Shown: positions 20,851-30,608, numbered from the stretch's first letter. The stretch is 64,000 nt of DNA from an uncultured Alphaproteobacteria bacterium (GCA_937873445.1 CALMWF010000008.1:62001-126000), one strand, 5' to 3'. The notes: generated from the sequence alone by a model not told the origin. Translations and numbers: made by a program.

Positions 20851-22203
20851 TCAGACAGCCTTGGCGTGGCGGTTGGCCACCACCTTGTAATGGGCATCAA
20901 AGGCCGAGGCCGCCGAGCGCAGGAACAGCCGGTGTTTGCGCGGCACGGACACCACCGTGCCCTGCCAGTCCGCCAGCCCCGCCGCCATCAGCGGCTCCAG
21001 CCGCGCGAGGCCTTGGTCTAGCACCGCCGGATCAAAGCCGTGCCGTGCGGCAACCGCCGCATAGTCCACGGTGAAGTCACACATCAGCCGCTCGATCACC
21101 TCGGCCCGCATGCGGTCTTCCGCCGTGGTGGCAAGCCCGCGGTTGACCGGGCTGTCTCCCTTCTCGATGGCGGTGGACCAGGCCAGCGTGTCGCGGGCCG
21201 CCTGGGCAAAGCCCTGCGGATATTCCGAAATGGCCGACGCGCCGAAGGCCACCAGCGCATCCGCCGTGTCGGTGGTATAGCCCTGGAAATTGCGGTGCAT
21301 GGTGCCGGCTTCGGCGGCCCTGGACAATTCGTCGTCGAGCAGCGCGTAATGGTCAAGGCCGATGGCGGCATAGCCATGCGCGGTCAGCGTTTCATTGATG
21401 GCCACCGCCTGGTCATAGCGCGCCGGAATGTCCGGCAGGTCGTGATCGCGGATCATCTTCTGGTGCTTGGCAAACCACGGCACATGGGCATAGCCGAACA
21501 CCGAGATGCGGTTGGGCTTCAGCGCCGCCGACCTGGTGGCGGTTTCAATGACGCTTTCCACCGTCTGGCCGGGCAGGCCATACATGAGATCGTAATTGAC
21601 CGAGACAAAGCCCGCCGCCCGCAGCTCCTCAGTGGCCCGCGCCACCAGATCATAGGGCTGCTGGCGGTTGATCTTGTCCATCACCGGCTGGGCAAAGTCC
21701 TGCACGCCGAAGGAAATGCGGTTGAAGCCCATGGCGGTCAGCGCCCGCGCCCGCTCCGGCGTCATGCCGCGCGGATCGGATTCAATGGCCACCTCCGCCC
21801 CGGCGCTGATGCCGAAGGCCCGGTCCACCGCCTCCACAATGCTGCGCAGATCGTCATTGGTGAGATAGGTGGGCGTGCCGCCGCCGAAATGGAAATGCTT
21901 GACCGCCCCGTGCTTCGTGCCCTTCAGCGCCCCGCCGCGCTCAATGTCCTTGAGCAGGGCCGCCACATAGCGCGTGGCCCGGTCATAGGTGTTGGGCACC
22001 GAGGTGTGGCAGCCGCAATACCAGCACAATTGCTGGCAGAAGGGGATGTGGACATAGAGCGACAGCACCGCGTCGGGCGCCAGCGCCTTAAGCCAGCCGT
22101 CCGCCGTGGCCGACGAAAAATCGCTCTGGAACTGCACCGCCGTGGGATAGCTCGTGTAGCGCGGCACATCCTGAGTGGCGAAGGGAAGTAGCTTTGCGTC
22201 CAT
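20851..22203 (-). CDS. hemN: oxygen-independent coproporphyrinogen III oxidase
   Basis: Radical-SAM enzyme decarboxylating coproporphyrinogen III under low oxygen, 450 residues. The cluster motif is C-x3-C-x2-C in F-C-Q-Q-L-C-W-Y-C-G-C-H. Further HemN blocks F-G-G-G-T-P-T-Y-L and N-R-I-S-F-G-V-Q-D-F are present, and the length fits true HemN rather than the shorter HemW. No FNR-type box was seen in the 83 bases before it. In this organism it would supply haem for anaerobic cytochromes such as those of the nos cluster (inference). Confidence 0.93.
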   Translation of the reverse strand: MDAKLLPFATQDVPRYTSYPTAVQFQSDFSSATADGWLKALAPDAVLSLYVHIPFCQQLCWYCGCHTSVPNTYDRATRYVAALLKDIERGGALKGTKHGAVKHFHFGGGTPTYLTNDDLRSIVEAVDRAFGISAGAEVAIESDPRGMTPERARALTAMGFNRISFGVQDFAQPVMDKINRQQPYDLVARATEELRAAGFVSVNYDLMYGLPGQTVESVIETATRSAALKPNRISVFGYAHVPWFAKHQKMIRDHDLPDIPARYDQAVAINETLTAHGYAAIGLDHYALLDDELSRAAEAGTMHRNFQGYTTDTADALVAFGASAISEYPQGFAQAARDTLAWSTAIEKGDSPVNRGLATTAEDRMRAEVIERLMCDFTVDYAAVAARHGFDPAVLDQGLARLEPLMAAGLADWQGTVVSVPRKHRLFLRSAASAFDAHYKVVANRHAKAV

Positions 22204-22230
22204 GGTCCTATTGGCGGAGAGCCGCCCCTA

Positions 22231-22268
22231 ATGAAAACCCTCGCCCGGCTTAATAGCATGGGCGAGGG
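22231..22268 (-). terminator. rho-independent terminator of gabT
   Basis: On the minus strand, a perfect 9-bp stem ccctcgccc / gggcgaggg (22238-22246 with 22260-22268) is followed by tttt. It lies 18 bases past the gabT stop and just before hemN. Confidence 0.8.
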
Positions 22269-22286
22269 CTGTCGTGTTAAATCAAC

Positions 22287-23588
22287 TTAATTTCCGAGCA
22301 GCGCCGCTTCGAGAATGTCCAGCCCCTCGTCCAGCACCGTGTCCGACACCGACAAGGGCGTCAGCAGGCGGATGGTGTTGCCATAGACACCACAGGACAG
22401 GATGAGCAGCCCGCGCTCATAGCACTTGGTGACCAGAGCCTTGGCCGCTGCCCCGTCCGGGGCCTTGCCGCCGCGCTCGGTGACCAGGTCGAAGGCGCAC
22501 ATGGCGCCCAGGCCGCGCACATCGCCAATGGCCATGCCCTTGCCCTTGGCCTTCACGGCGGCAATGCGCGCCATGATGGTCTTGCCCTGCTTCTTCGCCT
22601 TGGCCAGCAGGTCGTCCTGCTTGAAGGCTTCAAACACGCCCAGGGCCGCCGCGCACGACACGGGGTTGCCGGCATAGGTGCCGCCCAGCCCGCCGGCCTC
22701 CGGCGCGTCCATGATCGTGGCCTTGCCGGTGACGGCAGCCAGCGGGAAGCCGCCGGCCAGCGACTTGGCGCAGGTCATCAGGTCCGGCTCAACGCCCATC
22801 TGCTCCATGGCAAACCAGGTGCCGGTGCGGCCGAAGCCGGACTGGATCTCGTCGGCGATGAAGACAATGCCATGCTCGTCGCACAGCTTGCGCAGCCGCT
22901 GCATCAGCTCCCTGGGGGCCACATAGAAGCCGCCCTCGCCCTGCACCGGCTCGATGATGATGGCCGCCACCCGCGACGGCTCCACATCGCATTTGAACAG
23001 CTGCTCGATGGCGTTCATGGCGTCGTCCACCGTGATGCCCTTGTCGGCCACGGGGAAGGGCACATGCCAGATGCCCGCCGGCATGGGGCCGAACTTCACC
23101 TTATAGGGAACGGTCTTGCCGGTGAGCGCCATGCCCAGCAGGGTGCGGCCGTGGAAGGCGCCCTGGAAGGCAATGACATCGGACCGGCCGGTATGGGCGC
23201 GGGCAATCTTCACCGCGTTCTCCACCGCCTCGGCCCCGGTCGTCACCAGCAGGGTCTTCTTGTCACCCGAAATGGGCGCCACTTCGGCAATCTTCTCGCA
23301 CACCTCGATGAAGCCCGCATAGGGCACCACCATGGCGCAGGTGTGGGTGAAGCTGTTGAGCTGGTCCATCACCCGCTTCATCACCGCCGGGTGGCGGTGG
23401 CCGGTGTTGAGCACGGCAATGCCGCCGGCAAAATCGATGTAGCGGTTGCCCTCCACATCCCACAGTTCGGAATTTTCGGCGCGCGCCGCCATGACCGGCA
23501 CCGCCATGCCCACACCGCGCGGCACGACCCTGGCCCGGCGTTCCACCCATTCCTTGTTGGTGCCAGAGGCCCCAGCCTTCGCACTCAT
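22287..23588 (-). CDS. gabT: 4-aminobutyrate aminotransferase
   Basis: Class III PLP transaminase of the GABA/5-aminovalerate type, 433 residues, making succinate semialdehyde from GABA. Motifs include T-T-G-A-E-A-V-E-N-A, F-I-A-D-E-I-Q-S-G-F-G-R-T-G, and the PLP-lysine stretch C-A-K-S-L-A-G-G-F-P. It stands alone with its own terminator and no gabD nearby, so the exact in vivo amine is not certain. Confidence 0.87.
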   Translation of the reverse strand: MSAKAGASGTNKEWVERRARVVPRGVGMAVPVMAARAENSELWDVEGNRYIDFAGGIAVLNTGHRHPAVMKRVMDQLNSFTHTCAMVVPYAGFIEVCEKIAEVAPISGDKKTLLVTTGAEAVENAVKIARAHTGRSDVIAFQGAFHGRTLLGMALTGKTVPYKVKFGPMPAGIWHVPFPVADKGITVDDAMNAIEQLFKCDVEPSRVAAIIIEPVQGEGGFYVAPRELMQRLRKLCDEHGIVFIADEIQSGFGRTGTWFAMEQMGVEPDLMTCAKSLAGGFPLAAVTGKATIMDAPEAGGLGGTYAGNPVSCAAALGVFEAFKQDDLLAKAKKQGKTIMARIAAVKAKGKGMAIGDVRGLGAMCAFDLVTERGGKAPDGAAAKALVTKCYERGLLILSCGVYGNTIRLLTPLSVSDTVLDEGLDILEAALLGN

Positions 23589-23770
23589 GATCGTCTCCCT
23601 GCTGAATTGATGGCCGCCAGTCTATCGCGGCGGCGCTGGCGGCGGCAACCGCCCTCATGGAGCCAGTTTTGCCCCAAAAGCAGGCCGGGGATTGGCCTTT
23701 CTTCTCCGTTGCGAAGGAACACGCGGGGCCGTAAAAGCAGGCCCGATATCCACGTTACAGAGGGCCCCCC

Positions 23771-24334
23771 ATGTCGCACCCCACCCTTGTCCGTCATTTC
23801 TGGTCTGATGCCGCCCAGAGCCTGCCGCGCCAGGCGCTGCTGGCCGTGGTGGGCTCGGCGCTGGTGGCGCTGTCGGCCCAGGTCCAGGTGCCCATGGTGC
23901 CGGTGCCCATGACGATGCAAACCCTTGCCGTTTTGGCCATCGGCGCGGCCTTCGGCGCCCGCCTCGCTGCCGCCACCCTGCTGCTCTATGTGGCGGAAGC
24001 TGCCCTTGGCCTGCCGGTCATGGCGGGCTTTGGCGGCGGTCTGGCCAAGCTCATGGGCCCCACCGGCGGCTATGTGCTGGGCTTCGTGCTGGCGGCCTTC
24101 GTGGTGGGCAAGCTGGCCGAGCGCGGCTGGGACCGCAATGGCTTCACCATGTTTGCCGCCATGCTGGGGGGCGCTGCCCTCATCCATGTGCCGGGCATGA
24201 TCTGGCTGTCGGGCTTTGTCGGCGGCCTGGGCGAGGCCTTCAGCCTCGGTGTTCTGCCCTTCCTGTGGGGCGACGTGGTCAAGGCCGCCATTGCCGCGCT
24301 GGCCTTTCCGGCGGTGTGGAATCTTTCCCGCTGA
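23771..24334 (+). CDS. bioY: BioY biotin transporter substrate-binding subunit
   Basis: 187-residue membrane protein of about six segments, the S-component of biotin ECF transporters. [12 protein letters not shown] near residue 40 and the G-G-P-T-G-G-Y-like stretch [11 protein letters not shown] are the BioY signatures. No bioM/bioN genes are adjacent, so it may act alone or share an energising module. No BioR or BirA operator was recognised in the 182-base upstream gap. Confidence 0.92.
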   Translation: MSHPTLVRHFWSDAAQSLPRQALLAVVGSALVALSAQVQVPMVPVPMTMQTLAVLAIGAAFGARLAAATLLLYVAEAALGLPVMAGFGGGLAKLMGPTGGYVLGFVLAAFVVGKLAERGWDRNGFTMFAAMLGGAALIHVPGMIWLSGFVGGLGEAFSLGVLPFLWGDVVKAAIAALAFPAVWNLSR

Positions 24335-24354
24335 GGCAACCCGCCATTGAAAAC

Positions 24355-24384
24355 AACAAAGGCCCGGTGAAAACCGGGCCTTTT
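24355..24384. terminator. bidirectional terminator between bioY and tRNA-Pro
   Basis: Stem ggcccggt (24361-24368) / accgggcc (24373-24380), with tttt on the right and an A-rich run on the left, so it can end both bioY (plus) and the tRNA-Pro transcript (minus). Confidence 0.85.
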
Positions 24385-24406
24385 GTTTGCGGGGCACTGT
24401 GAAAAA

Positions 24407-24483
24407 TGGTCGGAGTGAGAGGATTCGAACCTCCGACCCCCTGCTCCCGAAGCAGGTGCGCTACCAGACTGCGCTACACTCCG
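24407..24483 (-). tRNA. tRNA-Pro (anticodon CGG)
   Basis: 77 bases including an encoded CCA. The acceptor stem cggagtg pairs with cactccg, the discriminator is A, and the T-arm has the usual ggttcgaatcc. The anticodon loop ttcggga reads CGG, decoding CCG. Confidence 0.95.
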
Positions 24484-24590
24484 TCACGTTTCCCCGTCCG
24501 AAGCGGGGCAGGCCGCCTTATAGCCACGCGGGCCGGGGTCTGCAAGTCATTGCGGCAGGCAATTTGGCTGGCTATATGGGCGGGCGCTGC

Positions 24591-24665
24591 TGGGGCGTCG
24601 CCAAGCGGTAAGGCACCGGATTTTGATTCCGGCATTCGGAGGTTCGATCCCTCCCGCCCCAGCCA
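24591..24665 (+). tRNA. tRNA-Gln (anticodon TTG)
   Basis: 75 bases including an encoded CCA. The acceptor stem tggggcg pairs with cgcccca. The anticodon arm ccgga-ttttgat-tccgg reads TTG, and the T-arm has ggttcgatccc. The 181 bases after it, up to the ABC ATPase gene, hold no recognisable gene. Confidence 0.95.
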
Positions 24666-24846
24666 AGCTTCTCCGGCTGTCTCCACCCTCACACTCACTG
24701 GCCGGTCCGCCGCTTCAGGGGGAAAACGCCACTGCCCGTGCAGGGGCGGCTTGCTGGCACCGGCCGCTGCTCAGGTGATGGTGCTCTTCGCCCATTGGGC
24801 GAGCCGCTTTCTGACCTTTGCCGCCACCGTCAAAAGTCAGGCGGCT

Positions 24847-26343
24847 CTAGTGCACCGCCGCATACATGATCTTTTCCTCGGTGGCGTTGACGGGCGAAAA
24901 CTCCTCCACCACCCGGCCCTGGCGGAACACCAGAATGCGGTCTGACAGGTTCATGATCTCCGGCAGGTAGGACGAGATCACCACCACCGCCAGGCCCTCG
25001 TCGGCCAGATCATTGATGAGCTGGTGAATTTCGGCAATGGCACCAACATCGACGCCGCGCGTCGGCTCGTCGAAAATGACAAGGCGCGGCCGCTGCACCA
25101 GTCCCTTGCCGATCACCACCTTCTGCTGGTTGCCGCCGGAAAGTTCCACCGCCTTGGCGCGGCTGTTGATGGCGCGCACCTTCAGCCGCTCCGACCATTG
25201 CTCCGACAGGGACCGCATTTCGCGCAGTGACACAATCGAGCTTTCCTGCAATCCCGCCGCCACCAGACCGGAGAAGAAATTCTCGGCAATGGAGAGGTTC
25301 TCAAACAGTCCCTCGGACTTGCGGTCCTCGGTGACATAGGCAATGCGGTCCTTGATGGCCTGGCGCGGTACATTGTAACGCACCGGCCTGCCGTCGAGTT
25401 CAATATCGCCGCCGCGCACGAAATCGCGCTTGTAAACACCGGAGATGATCTTGAAGGTTTCCGTGCGCCCCGAGCCGATGAGGCCAAAGACGCCGGTGAT
25501 CTGGCCATCGTAGATCGAGAAGGAATTGTTGCGCACCATGTTGCCCATGGAGATGTCCTGCACCGACAGAACCTTGGCGCCGCGCTTGCGCAGATGGGCG
25601 GCGTTGCGCTTGCGGTAGATCTGCTGGGTCAACGCCCGGCCCACCATGGCCTGCACCACCTTGGCCCGGTCAAATTCCGAAGCCTTGCCGGTGGCAACCA
25701 GCTCGCCATCACGCAGAATGGTGATGCGGTCGGCATGGCCCAGGGCTTCCTCAAGCGCATGGGTGATGAAAATGATCGACACGCCCGAGGCCTGAAGCCG
25801 TTTCATCAGGGCGAAGAAGTGGCGCTTTTCCTCCGGCGTCAGCGTGGCGGTGGGCTCATCGAAAATGATGACATCCGCCTTGTGATGCACGGCGCGGGCA
25901 ATCTCCACCATCTGGCGCTTGGCGGCCCCGAGGCTGGCCACCGGGGCAGCGGGATCGACGTTGAAGTTCAGCGACTGCAGAAATTGCTGGGCGGCGATAT
26001 AGACCCCGCGCAGCCGGTTGAGGAACTTCTCCTCGCCGAGATAGATGTTTTGCGCCACCGTCATGGAGGGAACGAGGCTGGTTTCCTGAAACACCATGGC
26101 GATGCCGGCGTTGAGGGCCTCGTTGGGGGTGAGGAAGCGCGCCGGCTGGCCGCGGTGAAGCATTTCGCCGGAGGTGGCTTCAACCACGCCCGCCATGATT
26201 TTGGTGAGGGTGGATTTGCCCGCACCGTTCTCACCCAGCAGCGCATGGATTTCACCCTGTTCCAGAGTGAAGTCCACCGCCTTCACGGCGGCCACACCAC
26301 GATAGGCCTTGGTCACCTTGCGCATGTCGATGATGGCGGTCAT
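24847..26343 (-). CDS. sugar-type ABC transporter ATPase (RbsA/MglA family)
   Basis: 498-residue cytoplasmic ATPase with two fused ABC domains, as in ribose or galactose importers. Domain 1 has Walker A G-E-N-G-A-G-K-S and Walker B V-I-I-F-D-E-P-T. Domain 2 has the degenerate P-loop G-S-G-R-T, signature L-S-G-G-N-Q-Q-K and L-V-I-F-D-E-P-T-R-G. ATG 26343 overlaps the upstream propeller gene by 4 bases; the ORF's extra codons lie inside that gene. It is the last gene of the eight-gene operon. The substrate is unknown. Confidence 0.92.
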   Translation of the reverse strand: MTAIIDMRKVTKAYRGVAAVKAVDFTLEQGEIHALLGENGAGKSTLTKIMAGVVEATSGEMLHRGQPARFLTPNEALNAGIAMVFQETSLVPSMTVAQNIYLGEEKFLNRLRGVYIAAQQFLQSLNFNVDPAAPVASLGAAKRQMVEIARAVHHKADVIIFDEPTATLTPEEKRHFFALMKRLQASGVSIIFITHALEEALGHADRITILRDGELVATGKASEFDRAKVVQAMVGRALTQQIYRKRNAAHLRKRGAKVLSVQDISMGNMVRNNSFSIYDGQITGVFGLIGSGRTETFKIISGVYKRDFVRGGDIELDGRPVRYNVPRQAIKDRIAYVTEDRKSEGLFENLSIAENFFSGLVAAGLQESSIVSLREMRSLSEQWSERLKVRAINSRAKAVELSGGNQQKVVIGKGLVQRPRLVIFDEPTRGVDVGAIAEIHQLINDLADEGLAVVVISSYLPEIMNLSDRILVFRQGRVVEEFSPVNATEEKIMYAAVH

Positions 26344-27404
26344 GCTTCGCCTCCGCCATGGGCGGCAATGCGGACAATGCAATCGCCGCCGCGCGCCGCC
26401 GCCGTAATGTGCCCCAGCCATTCCACCGCACTGACAATGCCGTGGCGCTTGCCGTCGGCGCGGCTGTGGTGGCTGGCAATGGGCTCCGCATCAGCGCCCA
26501 GTTCCACCACCAGCCCATAGGAGCGGCTGGGCGACCAGGGCTTGTGAATGCCCATGGTGCGCACCCCGCCGCATTGCAGCGGCTCCAGAAAGGTCTTGCC
26601 GCTGGCCAGTGCCGGCGCCACCCAGTAGTCGCGCGGAATTTCCGCCATCATGTCCATGCGATAGGCATCTTCCTGCAGCACCAGTTCGATCAGGCGGTTG
26701 CGCGGCGCAAACAGGCAGAGCAGGAAGCCCTGGCCGCGCCTGTCGCTGATGCGCCCGGGATAGCCCGGCAGCTTTGCCAGCACCGGCTGCGGCGCACCGC
26801 CCGCGCTGGGAATGGCGAGCACGCGGTGCCGCCAGCTCTCGGAGACGAGAAGCCGCCCGCCCGCATGGTCAACCGCAATGCCGAAGGGAAAGGCCAGACC
26901 ATCGGCCAGTCTTTCCCGCTCGCCCGCATGCAGGGCAAGCCGCCAGACCGAGCCCGACGACCCCTTGGCCATCAGATCATGCGCCCAGGCCGAGGGCGGA
27001 TGGGCCTCGGAGCCATTGCCCAGGTACAAAAACTGGCCCGCGCCAAAGGCCAGTGCCACCGGGCATTTGAAACTGGCGATTTCGCGCCATGCTTCGCGCT
27101 TCTCGCGCACCAGCACCGCACCGGACTGAAGCGCCACCGCCCAGGCGTCATCTTCGCTCTTGGCCAGCGCCGTGATGGCGGCGGGGAAGGTTTCCACCAC
27201 CCGGGCCTGGCGCGCCCCATGCGCTAGTTCCAGAAGCTGCGCTCCGGCGGTGAAGAACAGGCTGTGCCCGTCCGCCACCAGATTATCGGGCTCCGCATGG
27301 GCCACCACCAGCGCGGCCTCATCAAGGCTGCGGTTGGGTTTCAGCGCCCCGTCCATGGGCGGAATGGTGACGGCCTTGCCGCGGAAGAAATCGAGGATGT
27401 TCAT
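26340..27404 (-). CDS. SMP-30/strictosidine-synthase-like beta-propeller protein
   Basis: 354-residue predicted cytoplasmic six-bladed beta-propeller (no signal peptide). Repeated blade-like strands and the stretch F-P-F-G-I-A-V-D-H-A-G-G-R-L-L-V-S-E-S-W resemble strictosidine-synthase/gluconolactonase-like enzymes, several of which hydrolyse lactones. It overlaps its neighbours by 4 bases on each side, so it is translationally coupled between the permease-propeller fusion and the ATPase. It looks like a diverged paralogue of the fusion's C-terminal half. The enzymatic role is not proven. Confidence 0.72.
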   Translation of the reverse strand: MNILDFFRGKAVTIPPMDGALKPNRSLDEAALVVAHAEPDNLVADGHSLFFTAGAQLLELAHGARQARVVETFPAAITALAKSEDDAWAVALQSGAVLVREKREAWREIASFKCPVALAFGAGQFLYLGNGSEAHPPSAWAHDLMAKGSSGSVWRLALHAGERERLADGLAFPFGIAVDHAGGRLLVSESWRHRVLAIPSAGGAPQPVLAKLPGYPGRISDRRGQGFLLCLFAPRNRLIELVLQEDAYRMDMMAEIPRDYWVAPALASGKTFLEPLQCGGVRTMGIHKPWSPSRSYGLVVELGADAEPIASHHSRADGKRHGIVSAVEWLGHITAAARGGDCIVRIAAHGGGEA

Positions 27405-29524
27405 GACCTGCTCCCCCAGTAGGAGGACATGCCGGTCCAGTTCGGGTCCGCCCCTTCGATCTTGAACCGGCCGATGCGGTTGTTGAGAATGCCGCCGATG
27501 AACAGATGGCCCTTGTGCTCACGCATGGAGGTCACCATGGGGTGGCTCACCCCGGTGAGATCACCCATGGTCTGGATGATGGTGCCTTGCTCGTCGAATT
27601 TCACCACGCCCCCGGTGTTGATATTGGGGAACAGCCATTCGTCATTGGGCAGCCGCCGCGTCATGTGCTTGCGGAACGAAGGGTGGCGCAGGCTTAGGTC
27701 AAAGCTTGGCGTGCGCATGCCCAGCCACGCCATCCAGTAGGTCCCGTCAGAGGCGCGGTTGATGTTGTCGGGATAGCCGGGCATGCCATCGATAAGACAT
27801 TCCGCTGTGCCCGCCTTCGGCCCCTCCAGCCAATAGCGGTGCACCCGGCAGGCCCAGCTTTCGGCAAACAGCACCGACTTGCCGTCATGGGCCAGGCACA
27901 CACCGTTCGTGTAGCGATAATTGTCGAGCAGCGTTCTGGTGATGCCGGTCTTCGGATCATGGACCAGCAAGCGCCCGGTCGGCCGGTTCTCGATCGAATC
28001 CAGCGTCCAGTCATGGGCGTCATAGCGGGTGGTCGAGTCGGTGAAGAAGATGCGGCCATCGGGCGCGACATCGAGATCATTGGGATCGCGCAGCCGTGCA
28101 TCATCAACGATGGAGCGGTAGGAGCGGTTGGTTTCGGCCGAAAGCTGCCGCACCTCGCCCCTGGGCGAGATGGCATAAAGCCCCATGGCACCAACGCAGG
28201 ACAGAAGCGTGCCATCCTGGGCGAAGGCCAGTCCCAGCGGAAAGCCGCCGGTGTGGGCGAAGACTTCCGAGCGCCGGTAGTCGGGGGCGAAGAAACGCAC
28301 AATCTCGCCGTGGCGCGTGCCGCAATAGAGATGGTCATCCCGGTCAAGGATCACATCCTCCGGCCCCTCCAGTTCGCCGAGGCCGATGGCGTCCGCCTTG
28401 GACAATACATTGTTCAAGGCAAAGGATGAGCCCGAGCCGGGCAGGGCCGAGGGCGTCTCCGGCAGGCGCACATGCACCGGCGCCACATAAACCTCGTTCA
28501 GCACCTTGTGGCGGTTCTTCAGCCAGCGGATGTCCAGCGTCACCGCGGCGGCCAGCATCAGGCCCAGCACCATCTGGTTGGTGCCGGTGCCGAAGCCCAA
28601 CCGGATCAGGCTGTTGTTCATCATCATCACGATGATGGCGCCCATCACCGCCTTGGCAATGGAGCCGCGCCCGCCACCCAGACTGTTGCCCCCCACCACG
28701 GCGGCGGTGATGGCCAGCATTTCCAGATTGAGCCCCGTGCCTGGCCCCGCACCCGACAGGCGGCAGGCAATGAGAAAACCGGCCAGCCCCGCGCACAGGC
28801 CGGAGACGACATAGGACATGAACACGGTTTCGCGCACCCGGATGCCGGAATTGTGGGCCGAGCGCCGCGATCCGCCGACCGCCAGAATGTGCCAGCCGGG
28901 CCGCGACCGCGTAAGCGCCACATGGGCGATGACGGCAAGCACCAGGGCAATGATGACCGCCATGGACAGGCCCATGAACTGACCGTCGCCGATGAAGTCC
29001 CAGATGGGTGAGGATACATCCGACTGCTGCACGGCAGCGGCGAAATTGATCACCAGAATATCATACAGCGCCCGCCCGATGACCAGCGTCACCAGCGTGG
29101 TGAGAAAGGCGCGGAGCCGCAGATAGCCCACGAGATAGCCGTTGAAGGCGCCGAACAGCGCGCCCACGGCGAGGGCAGACAGCAAGGCCACCCACACCGG
29201 CAGGCCGAAAATGAAAAAGGTGGAAACGGCGGCAAAGGCGGCCAGCGCAAAGATCGACCCGACGGAAAGATCAATGCCACCGGCCAGCATGACCACGGAA
29301 AGACCGATGACCACAATGGTGAATTCGCCCAGCTGGCGGGTTGATTCCACCAGCGAAGACGGCTTGAAGAAACCCGGAATGGCCAGGCCGAAGCCCGCCA
29401 CCGTCGCCACCATGGCGAGGAAGGGAATGGCATTGTCGGCCCAGCGCTTGGTGAGAATTTCACCAAGCAGGTGGTCGGGAATGAAATTGTAGCGCCAGCG
29501 CTGCAGCGTTTCGCGAAGGGTCAT
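27401..29524 (-). CDS. ABC permease fused to a C-terminal SMP-30/strictosidine-synthase-like propeller
   Basis: Unusual two-domain protein of about 707 residues. Residues 1 to ~335 are an RbsC-type inner-membrane permease with 8-10 hydrophobic segments and the family stretches G-G-I-D-L-S-V-G-S and G-G-N-S-L-G-G-G-R-G-S. After a linker, the remaining ~350 residues form a beta-propeller with E-S-W-A-C-R-V, P-G-Y-P-D-N-I-N and a Ca-site-like D-G-R-I-F-F-T-D-S. ATG 29524 is the likeliest start; GTG 29548 is possible. The reading frame is continuous through the junction with no stop. It is third from the end of the operon. Confidence 0.85.
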   Translation of the reverse strand: MTLRETLQRWRYNFIPDHLLGEILTKRWADNAIPFLAMVATVAGFGLAIPGFFKPSSLVESTRQLGEFTIVVIGLSVVMLAGGIDLSVGSIFALAAFAAVSTFFIFGLPVWVALLSALAVGALFGAFNGYLVGYLRLRAFLTTLVTLVIGRALYDILVINFAAAVQQSDVSSPIWDFIGDGQFMGLSMAVIIALVLAVIAHVALTRSRPGWHILAVGGSRRSAHNSGIRVRETVFMSYVVSGLCAGLAGFLIACRLSGAGPGTGLNLEMLAITAAVVGGNSLGGGRGSIAKAVMGAIIVMMMNNSLIRLGFGTGTNQMVLGLMLAAAVTLDIRWLKNRHKVLNEVYVAPVHVRLPETPSALPGSGSSFALNNVLSKADAIGLGELEGPEDVILDRDDHLYCGTRHGEIVRFFAPDYRRSEVFAHTGGFPLGLAFAQDGTLLSCVGAMGLYAISPRGEVRQLSAETNRSYRSIVDDARLRDPNDLDVAPDGRIFFTDSTTRYDAHDWTLDSIENRPTGRLLVHDPKTGITRTLLDNYRYTNGVCLAHDGKSVLFAESWACRVHRYWLEGPKAGTAECLIDGMPGYPDNINRASDGTYWMAWLGMRTPSFDLSLRHPSFRKHMTRRLPNDEWLFPNINTGGVVKFDEQGTIIQTMGDLTGVSHPMVTSMREHKGHLFIGGILNNRIGRFKIEGADPNWTGMSSYWGSRS

Positions 29525-29582
29525 TCTGATACTCGGTGTTCCCGCCACGGCCGGACCGGGTCCGGCCGTGACGGGGCGTTGC

Positions 29583-30608
29583 TTACTTCTTGGCGGCTTC
29601 CTGCAGCGCCTTCAGGTTCCAGCATGACCGCGGATTGAGGTTCTCCTTGGTCACGGTGGACATCAGCGAGTAGATGTAGGGCGACGCCGTGCCCGGCGGC
29701 TGGCCGCTCTGCAGCAGATATTTGATCATCGCCACCATGGCCTCGCTTTCATTGTAAAGCTCGGTGGAGACCACGGCGTCATAGGTGCCGTTCGCCACAT
29801 TGGCGCAGGTTGCGGTTTCCTCGCCGCCGCCGGTGGTGACCAGATAGATCTGGTCCTGCTTGCCGGCGTCGCGGATCGCTGACGACGACCCCGAGGCGTC
29901 ACCGTCCCAGAAATCGATGATGCCGCAGATGTCCGGGTTCTGTTGCAGCATGGTGACGGTCACATTGCGCGAGGTGGTGGCGTCCCAGTTGGAATCGGGC
30001 TTGGCCACCACCTTGAAGTCCGGGTTCTTCTCCAGAACCTTCATGATGCCAGCATACTGATAAAGGCTGGTGGCATTCACCTGATCGCCCTGCACCAGGC
30101 CGATCTTCTTGGATGAGTTCGGGCCGCAGCCCTTGACCACCGCCTCGGCCTCCATCTGGCCCAGCCTGTCCCAGTCGCCGCCCACATAGGCGTCGGCCTT
30201 GTAGTTGGCCGGGTTGTCGATCAGGATCACATAGATGCCCTTCTCCTGCGCCTTCTTCATCAGCTTGGAGTAGGAGTTGAGATCGGGTGACATGATGATC
30301 AGCACGTCCGGCTTGGCATCGGAGTTGATCACATCGGTGATGGCCTGAGCGCCGGCCTCGGTGGACCAGTTGGGGTCGCGGGTTTCAAACACGCCGCCGA
30401 AGGCCTTCACTTCGCGCTCCAGAATGGCCGCCCAGCCCTGCGCCAGGTCGAAGCCCATGGACAGCGGCACCAGCACCACGCGCTTGCCCTTCATGGCCTT
30501 TTCATAGGCGGCCGGGCCGGGGTCGTCCTCGATGGCCAAGGCGGGTTGCACCGCCAGGCCCAGCGTCAGCGCGGCGGCCGCCGCCAGCAACATAGTCCTG
30601 ATCTTCAT
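29583..30608 (-). CDS. periplasmic sugar-type substrate-binding protein
   Basis: 341-residue type I periplasmic binding protein of the RbsB-like family with a clear Sec signal peptide (about 25 residues, ending A-L-A). Two Rossmann-like lobes follow, with V-L-I-I-M-S-P-D-L-N-S-Y in the first and G-L-V-Q-G-D-Q-V-N-A-T in the second. It delivers the unknown ligand to the two flanking permeases. An aggagg ribosome site precedes the start. An ordinary sugar is only one option given the neighbours. Confidence 0.88.
   Translation of the reverse strand: MKIRTMLLAAAAALTLGLAVQPALAIEDDPGPAAYEKAMKGKRVVLVPLSMGFDLAQGWAAILEREVKAFGGVFETRDPNWSTEAGAQAITDVINSDAKPDVLIIMSPDLNSYSKLMKKAQEKGIYVILIDNPANYKADAYVGGDWDRLGQMEAEAVVKGCGPNSSKKIGLVQGDQVNATSLYQYAGIMKVLEKNPDFKVVAKPDSNWDATTSRNVTVTMLQQNPDICGIIDFWDGDASGSSSAIRDAGKQDQIYLVTTGGGEETATCANVANGTYDAVVSTELYNESEAMVAMIKYLLQSGQPPGTASPYIYSLMSTVTKENLNPRSCWNLKALQEAAKK

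Noticed and set aside
24666-24846. Possible small gene after tRNA-Gln
   Set aside because: Frames lack ribosome sites and protein-like composition; left as non-coding.
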